Assembly (NCBI GenBank): GCA_030428865.1
Contig: JAUIEK010000002.1
Location: 248,001 to 312,000, forward strand
Direction of reading: 5' to 3'
Length of the DNA stretch: 64,000 nucleotides
DNA from: Bacteroidia bacterium
GTDB lineage: Bacteria; Bacteroidota; Bacteroidia; Flavobacteriales; Flavobacteriaceae
Shown piece by piece: positions 59,165-64,000 of this stretch. A program made the translations under genes and the position numbers. Under the pieces are notes generated by a model. That model was not told the DNA's origin. It searched no databases and saw only the letters and a list, made by a program, of their open reading frames with translations. Position 1 is the first letter of the stretch; each line of letters starts with the position of its first letter.

Positions 59165-59690
59165 TTTTTTATTTTTACTACTCTTTTCGCTACTACTTTC
59201 TTGTCAAGGTCCTAAAGCAAGAAGACCTGTTCGGGTTAAAACAAATACATCATTTATAAGTACATCACAAGAGTTAAAAAAATTGCACCAAATAGAGGAA
59301 AATAGGATTCAGCAATACATAAAAAATGATAGTTTACTTTCTTATCAAGTAAATTCACGAGGATTTTGGTATGCTTATTTAGATCAAAAAAATCAAGGAA
59401 GCCAACCAGAAAAAGGAGATGTTGTAACGTATAATTTAGTAATTAAGGATTTGTTAAATAATATAATTTATTCAGAAGAAGAATTAGGTTTGCAGACTTA
59501 TGTTGTAGATGAAGAAGAAATGATAATAGGTTTGCAAGTAGGAATCAAACTTATGAAGCTTGATGAAAAAATTAAATTTTTAATACCGTCTTATAATGCA
59601 TACGGCATCATTGGAGATGGAAGTAAAATAGGAATCAATCAATCAATTATAGTAATCGTAACATTAAAAGAAATTAAATCAGAAAACTAA
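59154..59690 (+). CDS. gldI: Gliding motility-associated peptidyl-prolyl isomerase GldI
   Basis: About 178 residues from the ATG at 59154. The lipoprotein signal is [18 protein letters not shown]. An FKBP-type domain covers the C-terminal half ([57 protein letters not shown] as split segments). GldI is required for gliding in Flavobacterium and is lipid-anchored in the periplasm. It overlaps nrnA by 11 bp and the next PPIase gene by 1 bp. Confidence 0.9.
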   Translation: MRNSFLFLLLFSLLLSCQGPKARRPVRVKTNTSFISTSQELKKLHQIEENRIQQYIKNDSLLSYQVNSRGFWYAYLDQKNQGSQPEKGDVVTYNLVIKDLLNNIIYSEEELGLQTYVVDEEEMIIGLQVGIKLMKLDEKIKFLIPSYNAYGIIGDGSKIGINQSIIVIVTLKEIKSEN

Positions 59691-60811
59691 TGAAATCGAA
59701 ATTTTTAGCCGCTTTAGTAGGTTTAGCCTTTATTTTTAATTCCTGTGACCCTAAATATAAAGGACTAGAAGAAGGTATTTATGCTGATATTATAACTAGT
59801 AAAGGAGTTATACTCGTAAAACTTTTTGAAAAAGAAGCTCCTATGACTGTTGCTAGTTTTATTACCTTGGCAGAAGGTACAAACACTAAAGTAACAGATT
59901 CCTTAAAAGGTAAGAAGTTCTATGACGGACTTACATTTCATAGAGTTGTGCCCAATTTTGTAATTCAAGGAGGTGATCCAATAGGAAATGGAACAGGAGG
60001 ACCTGACTATCAATTCCATGATGAATTTGCTAAAGACTCTACTAATAATTTAATACATAAACATGATAGAGGCGGAATTTTATCAATGGCTAATTCTGGA
60101 CCAAACACTAATGGAAGTCAGTTTTTTATAACTCATAAAGAAACTCCGTGGTTAAATGGAAAACATACTGTTTTTGGAGAAGTGGTTTTAAATCCTTCAA
60201 GAGAAAAAAAACTTAAAACTACTATTAACGATTCTATTAAGTTAGTAAAAACTTTAGATTCACTAAGATTAGAAGTGGTTAATCAAATTCAGAAAGGAGA
60301 TAAAATAGAAAGCATCAATATTGTACGATTAGGAAATGAAGCAAAATCGTTTGATGCTGTAGAGGTATTTAACTCAGAGTTAGAAAAATTTTCTAAAGAG
60401 CAAGAAGAAAAGAAAAAGAAAGAAGAAGAGCTTAAAAAAGCTTTTCAGTCTAAAATGGAGATAGAAAAAGCTGTTAAAACAGATTCTGGGTTACAGATTT
60501 TAACCTTAAAAAAAGGAACAGGAACTAAAGTGACTAAAGAAACCAAAAATACAGTTCACTATAGATTGTATTTAGCTAATGGAACTTTCATACAAGATTC
60601 TAAAGATTCTGGTAATCCTTTTGTTTTTACAATTAGTGATCAACCTATGATTCCAGGATTTGTAGAAGGAATAACTTCTTGTAAAACAGGTGAAAAAGCA
60701 CGTTTTTTTATTCCTTATTACTTAGCATACGGAGAAAAAGGCGGAGGTCCATTCCCTCCAAAATCAGATATTATTTTTGAAGTAGAGGTGCTAAAAGTAG
60801 AAAAGAAGTAG
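59690..60811 (+). CDS. Fused cyclophilin-FKBP peptidyl-prolyl isomerase lipoprotein
   Basis: The protein has 373 residues. The lipoprotein signal ends in [10 protein letters not shown]. The cyclophilin domain (about residues 30-220) has [32 protein letters not shown] and [13 protein letters not shown] lysine-glutamate coiled segment is followed by an FKBP domain (about 265-373: [29 protein letters not shown]). Two isomerase types in one protein plus GldI next door indicate a folding module for envelope proteins. It overlaps gldI by one base. Confidence 0.9.
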   Translation: MKSKFLAALVGLAFIFNSCDPKYKGLEEGIYADIITSKGVILVKLFEKEAPMTVASFITLAEGTNTKVTDSLKGKKFYDGLTFHRVVPNFVIQGGDPIGNGTGGPDYQFHDEFAKDSTNNLIHKHDRGGILSMANSGPNTNGSQFFITHKETPWLNGKHTVFGEVVLNPSREKKLKTTINDSIKLVKTLDSLRLEVVNQIQKGDKIESINIVRLGNEAKSFDAVEVFNSELEKFSKEQEEKKKKEEELKKAFQSKMEIEKAVKTDSGLQILTLKKGTGTKVTKETKNTVHYRLYLANGTFIQDSKDSGNPFVFTISDQPMIPGFVEGITSCKTGEKARFFIPYYLAYGEKGGGPFPPKSDIIFEVEVLKVEKK

Positions 60812-61375
60812 TTGTTAGAATACATTTTACAAAAAGACAGAGAACTACTTATTTTTCTTAATAATTTAGGTAGTGAACAATGGGACTCTTTTTGGTTAGC
60901 AATAACCAACCAATTTCATTGGAGTCCCTTGTTCCTACTTCTTTTGTTTTTTATTTTTAAAAAATTAGGATGGAAGCAAGGTATTTTTTCGCTATTTTTT
61001 ATTGCTTTAATGATTGCTTTTTCAGATCAGTTTACCAATTTCATAAAGTATTCTTTTGAAAGAATACGTCCGTGCAATGAAGTATCATTAAATGGCTTAA
61101 TTAGAGATTTTACATATAAACCCAGAGGATTTAGTTTTTACTCTGGTCATGCGGCTGTTTCTTCTACTTTTACTGTCTTTATTTATCTTACTCTAAAAAA
61201 CAAGATTCGATACCTTTATTTCTTGTTTTTATTTCCCTTAATTTTTGGATATAGTAGAATATACTTAGGAGTTCATTATCCTTTAGATGTTACCACAGGA
61301 TACTTTATGGGAACTTTATGGGGTTGTATTTTTTACAAGTTATTTAGTAAAGTACAGAGTAGATTTTCTATTTGA
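60812..61375 (+). CDS. PAP2 superfamily membrane phosphatase
   Basis: The protein has 187 residues from a TTG start that directly follows the PPIase stop. Five helices are present. The three PAP2 motifs are visible: KYSFERIRPCN (KxxxxxxRP), FSFYSGHAAVSS (SGH) and YSRIYLGVHYPLDVTTG (SRxxxxxHxxxD). It could dephosphorylate undecaprenyl diphosphate or phosphatidate. The 3' end overlaps the convergent GT39 gene by 8 bp. Homologues beginning MLE... support the TTG start. Confidence 0.87.
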   Translation: MLEYILQKDRELLIFLNNLGSEQWDSFWLAITNQFHWSPLFLLLLFFIFKKLGWKQGIFSLFFIALMIAFSDQFTNFIKYSFERIRPCNEVSLNGLIRDFTYKPRGFSFYSGHAAVSSTFTVFIYLTLKNKIRYLYFLFLFPLIFGYSRIYLGVHYPLDVTTGYFMGTLWGCIFYKLFSKVQSRFSI

Positions 61376-63056
61376 TTTTTATAGTAAGGTTATTACTCAT
61401 TCTGGTAAATCGCATACCAGAATCATTAATTCCACATAACTGTAAGATATACTCTTCATCACTATATATTGTGTCTTTAATTGTAAACAATAAAGAGGCT
61501 TTTACATTAGATAATGAATGAACAATAGGGTTTTTTAATTCAGTTGTTACAAGTGCAGTGTCAATAGCTTTTCCTTTTTTATCATTTATATATGCAAACA
61601 GTTTAAAAGAATTTACATCAATTAATCGATTGTATTTATTTTCAATTGTTACTTCCAGTTTATTTGCCTGATTAGAAGAAATCGTATAATTCTCTTTTTC
61701 GAAAACAAAATCTATTTTTTTTAAGTCACGGTAGTTTTCTATAGGTGTTAAATAAAGAATTCTTCTATTTCGTTTCTTAATACTATCAATAGTTTTTTCA
61801 TTTTTTCTACCTACGTGAACTACTTCTTTTTCTTGGCATTTTTTATTAGAGTAAGAAAGATTAAACTGATTTTTTCTGCCATCAAAAGTATTGTATTGGC
61901 AAGGCTGTTTTCCTGAATAAAACCAATAGGTAGAGGTATTTTGATAAGAATTTTCAAAGAGAGGAGTTCTTCCATTTAAGTACTGTTCGAGTTTACTAAC
62001 CCAAGTTTTATTTCCATGAAATTCAAACTGATAACCAACAAAATCGTTTATCATAATTATCCGAATCACCAATAAAAGTAATAGGTTTATAGTGGCAAAC
62101 TTCCAGAAAAGTTTTCTTACTGATAAATTCTCTACTAAATAGTTAAACGTAATGATAATCAATGGAATGGATATAGGAACTATCCATTGCGCCTGAATTC
62201 TTCTGTTAAAGGAAATCAGCAAGAAAAAAAGAATAAATCCGGCAACAATAAAGTTTAATCCTTTCAAGAATAAATCTTTACTTTTTGCTGATTTAAAAAA
62301 AGCCAAATAATAAAAAGGAAAAGTTATTCCTAATATAGCAGCAATATTAACAATGTGCATTAAAGTATACTCTGTTTTGTAAGTACGATAGCTTACTCGC
62401 TCGTATAAATGATATCGAATGGAAGGAAAATCATTTTCAAACTGCCAATATAAATGAGGAAAATAGCAAATGATTACACCTAGAGTCATTGCCCACATTT
62501 TCCAATCTTTTAGTACTTTTAAGTTAGAAGCTAATACAAATAACACAACCAATAACCCTTGGTATTTACTATAAAGCATTCCAACAATACCAATCAAAAT
62601 AATCAAATAGCTTACAATTGATTTGTGGCGAATATACTTTTGATATCCTAATAGAAAAATGGCGACAAAAAGAACAAGCGGCGTATCAGGAACCGTTATA
62701 AAACCATATGCATTTAATAAAGCTGTGGAGAAAACAAGAAGTAAATATAATTTAACATACTTTCTTTTTTCAGGATGTTCAATTAACACCCAAATTAAAT
62801 AGATTAATATTGAAAAAGAAATACTTGCAAAGAAGCGTACTCCTAGTTCTTTGTTAAAAAGCCAGCTACTAATTTTTACCCATAGAGCTACCAAAGGCGG
62901 ATGATCAAAATAACCCCAGCTCATATCCAAACTATATACCCAATAATATGCTTCATCAGGAATCAGTTCTGTATAACTTCCTTGTAAAACGTTGATAATA
63001 AAAAATATAAATACGGTTATAAAAAAAAGAAAGTTGTTAGAGTTAATTTGCTTCAT
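61368..63056 (-). CDS. GT39-family (ArnT/PMT-like) membrane glycosyltransferase
   Basis: The protein has 562 residues. About ten N-terminal helices are followed by a periplasmic domain of some 200 residues. The first loop contains the hallmark LIPDEAYYWVYSLDMSWGYFDHPPLVA with the catalytic Asp-Glu pair and the DHPP motif of ArnT-type enzymes. They transfer sugars from polyprenyl phosphate to lipids or proteins. It overlaps meaB by 14 bp on the same strand and the PAP2 phosphatase gene at its 3' end by 8 bp. Confidence 0.87.
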   Translation of the reverse strand: MKQINSNNFLFFITVFIFFIINVLQGSYTELIPDEAYYWVYSLDMSWGYFDHPPLVALWVKISSWLFNKELGVRFFASISFSILIYLIWVLIEHPEKRKYVKLYLLLVFSTALLNAYGFITVPDTPLVLFVAIFLLGYQKYIRHKSIVSYLIILIGIVGMLYSKYQGLLVVLFVLASNLKVLKDWKMWAMTLGVIICYFPHLYWQFENDFPSIRYHLYERVSYRTYKTEYTLMHIVNIAAILGITFPFYYLAFFKSAKSKDLFLKGLNFIVAGFILFFLLISFNRRIQAQWIVPISIPLIIITFNYLVENLSVRKLFWKFATINLLLLLVIRIIMINDFVGYQFEFHGNKTWVSKLEQYLNGRTPLFENSYQNTSTYWFYSGKQPCQYNTFDGRKNQFNLSYSNKKCQEKEVVHVGRKNEKTIDSIKKRNRRILYLTPIENYRDLKKIDFVFEKENYTISSNQANKLEVTIENKYNRLIDVNSFKLFAYINDKKGKAIDTALVTTELKNPIVHSLSNVKASLLFTIKDTIYSDEEYILQLCGINDSGMRFTRMSNNLTIKIK

Positions 63057-64000
63057 TAGATGCTTTTAGAAGTTTATTTGCAGATGCAAAAGGAGTTGTT
63101 AAACCTTTAGATATACGTTCAATTTCTTGTTTTAGTAAATTTTTTACTTTTGGGTTTGAGTAAAATTCACTGAGTAGTTGATCGCTAATTGTTGAGTAAA
63201 GCCATTGTTTATTTTGCTCTTTTCTTTTTGTAGTAAAATAACCGTTAGATTTAGTAACTTCAATATAGCTCTGAACTGCTTGGTGAACTTCTGTAATACC
63301 TACGTTATTTAAAGCACTTGTTAACAAAACCTTAGGCGTCCAAGTATTGTCTTTAGGAGGATATAAATGCAATGCTCTGGAAAATTCAACTTTAGCTAAT
63401 CTAGCAGTTTTTTCGTTATCTCCATCAGCTTTATTAATTACAATAACATCAGCCATTTCAATAATACCACGCTTTATACCTTGTAGCTCATCACCAGCTC
63501 CAGCCAGTTTTAAAAGCAAAAAGAAATCAACCATTGAGTGAACAGCTGTTTCACTCTGTCCAACTCCTACGGTTTCTATAATAATTGTATCAAACCCAGC
63601 AGCTTCACATAACAAGATTGTTTCTTTTGTTTTTCGAGCAACTCCTCCTAATGAATTTCCAGAAGGAGAAGGTCTTACAAAAGCTTTAGAGTCAGTTACT
63701 AATTGTTCCATTCTGGTTTTATCACCCAAAATACTTCCTTTATTTACTGAACTACTAGGATCGACAGCTAAAACAGCTACTTTTTTACCTAAACTTGTAA
63801 GATACTTTCCAAATACTTCAATAAAAGTACTTTTTCCTACTCCAGGCACACCAGTTATACCTATTCGAATTGAGTTTCCTGTGTAAGGCAAACATCGTTC
63901 TAAAATAAGATTTGCTTTTTTTTGGTGTTTTTCTTGTGTGCTTTCAACTAATGTAATAGCTCTACTTAAAAAAGAAATATTCCCTTCTTTAATTTTGCTA
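63043..64000 (-). CDS. meaB: Methylmalonyl-CoA mutase-associated GTPase MeaB (partial, runs off the window)
   Basis: The ATG at 63891 is internal; the frame stays open to the window end with family sequence (SKIKEGNISFLSRAITLVES), so the real start is just outside. The G domain has IRIGITGVPGVGKSTFIEVF (G1), VAVLAVDPSSSVNKGSILGD, DTIIIETVGVGQSE and VIVINKADGDN (G4). MeaB is a chaperone that protects and reactivates B12-dependent methylmalonyl-CoA mutase. It overlaps the glycosyltransferase gene by 14 bp. The mutase genes are not in the window. Confidence 0.93.
   Translation of the reverse strand, partial: SKIKEGNISFLSRAITLVESTQEKHQKKANLILERCLPYTGNSIRIGITGVPGVGKSTFIEVFGKYLTSLGKKVAVLAVDPSSSVNKGSILGDKTRMEQLVTDSKAFVRPSPSGNSLGGVARKTKETILLCEAAGFDTIIIETVGVGQSETAVHSMVDFFLLLKLAGAGDELQGIKRGIIEMADVIVINKADGDNEKTARLAKVEFSRALHLYPPKDNTWTPKVLLTSALNNVGITEVHQAVQSYIEVTKSNGYFTTKRKEQNKQWLYSTISDQLLSEFYSNPKVKNLLKQEIERISKGLTTPFASANKLLKASNEAN

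Noticed and set aside
1..64000. tRNA, rRNA or CRISPR arrays
   Set aside because: Gaps between genes were read on both strands; none had a cloverleaf-like arrangement or regular spaced repeats.

Overview
The window is a 64 kb piece of an AT-rich Bacteroidetes chromosome, almost certainly a marine-type Flavobacteriaceae (Tenacibaculum/Polaribacter-like; genus not certain). The evidence is a gliding-motility lipoprotein (GldI), bacillithiol synthesis (BshC), a MeaB gene, typical family gene orders (ftsY/rimO, ribH/mutL, recF/DUF721), and repeated Bacteroidetes-type promoters (TTG, about 18-23 bp, then TAnnTTTG). No tRNA, rRNA or CRISPR array is visible.

Layout. 1-18166 is chromosomal backbone: the ftsY end, an inserted AbiJ-like defence gene, rimO, a membrane LytTR regulator with its own predicted operator beside a serine hydrolase gene, an M14 peptidase, a methyltransferase plus bshC, lpdA-argS, a fatty-acid hydroxylase, a NamZ-type muramidase, an FtsX-type permease and a cysteine synthase. 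18167-30463 is an integrative mobilizable element of about 12.3 kb, described below. 30446-64000 is backbone again: mnmE, miaE, an antiporter, dnaX, msrA, purB, mnmA, mtaB, a long leftward operon (TPR gene-ribH-small gene-mutL-rhomboid-rhomboid-EEP phosphatase-FAD oxidoreductase), recF-DUF721, ndk, nrnA-gldI-PPIase-PAP2, a GT39 glycosyltransferase and meaB.

The element is the most interesting part. It sits in the last 18 bp of mnmE, which encode FCIGK-stop, the codons used as attB by the unrelated Salmonella genomic island SGI1. A second copy of those 18 bp with synonymous changes, still reading FCIGK-stop, lies at 18167-18184 next to cysK. The element therefore appears to have brought a replacement mnmE 3' end and left the old one at its far side. 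Its leftward backbone runs tyrosine recombinase, membrane protein, excisionase-like HTH, D5/VirE-like helicase, an iteron-rich candidate origin, a primase with a degenerate zinc finger, a pMV158-like oriT, MobV relaxase, coupling protein and three small proteins. No type IV secretion genes are present, so transfer would need a helper. The left part is cargo: an HTH/nucleotidyltransferase toxin-antitoxin-like pair with an operator palindrome, then decayed toxin-antitoxin genes (HicB, HigA-like, VapC PIN and an intact partner antitoxin). An apparently intact IS200/IS605 element with tnpA and tnpB has landed among them; its ends (TTAC/TCAA) and its probable TnpB guide can be read from the flanks.

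Other points are a MutL that has lost every recognisable endonuclease metal-binding motif, several -7 boxes only 4-5 nt upstream of start codons (probable leaderless mRNAs), divergent genes whose start codons are 4 bp apart, and many convergent gene pairs with overlapping 3' ends. Five genes modify tRNA or ribosomes (rimO, mnmE, miaE, mnmA, mtaB).
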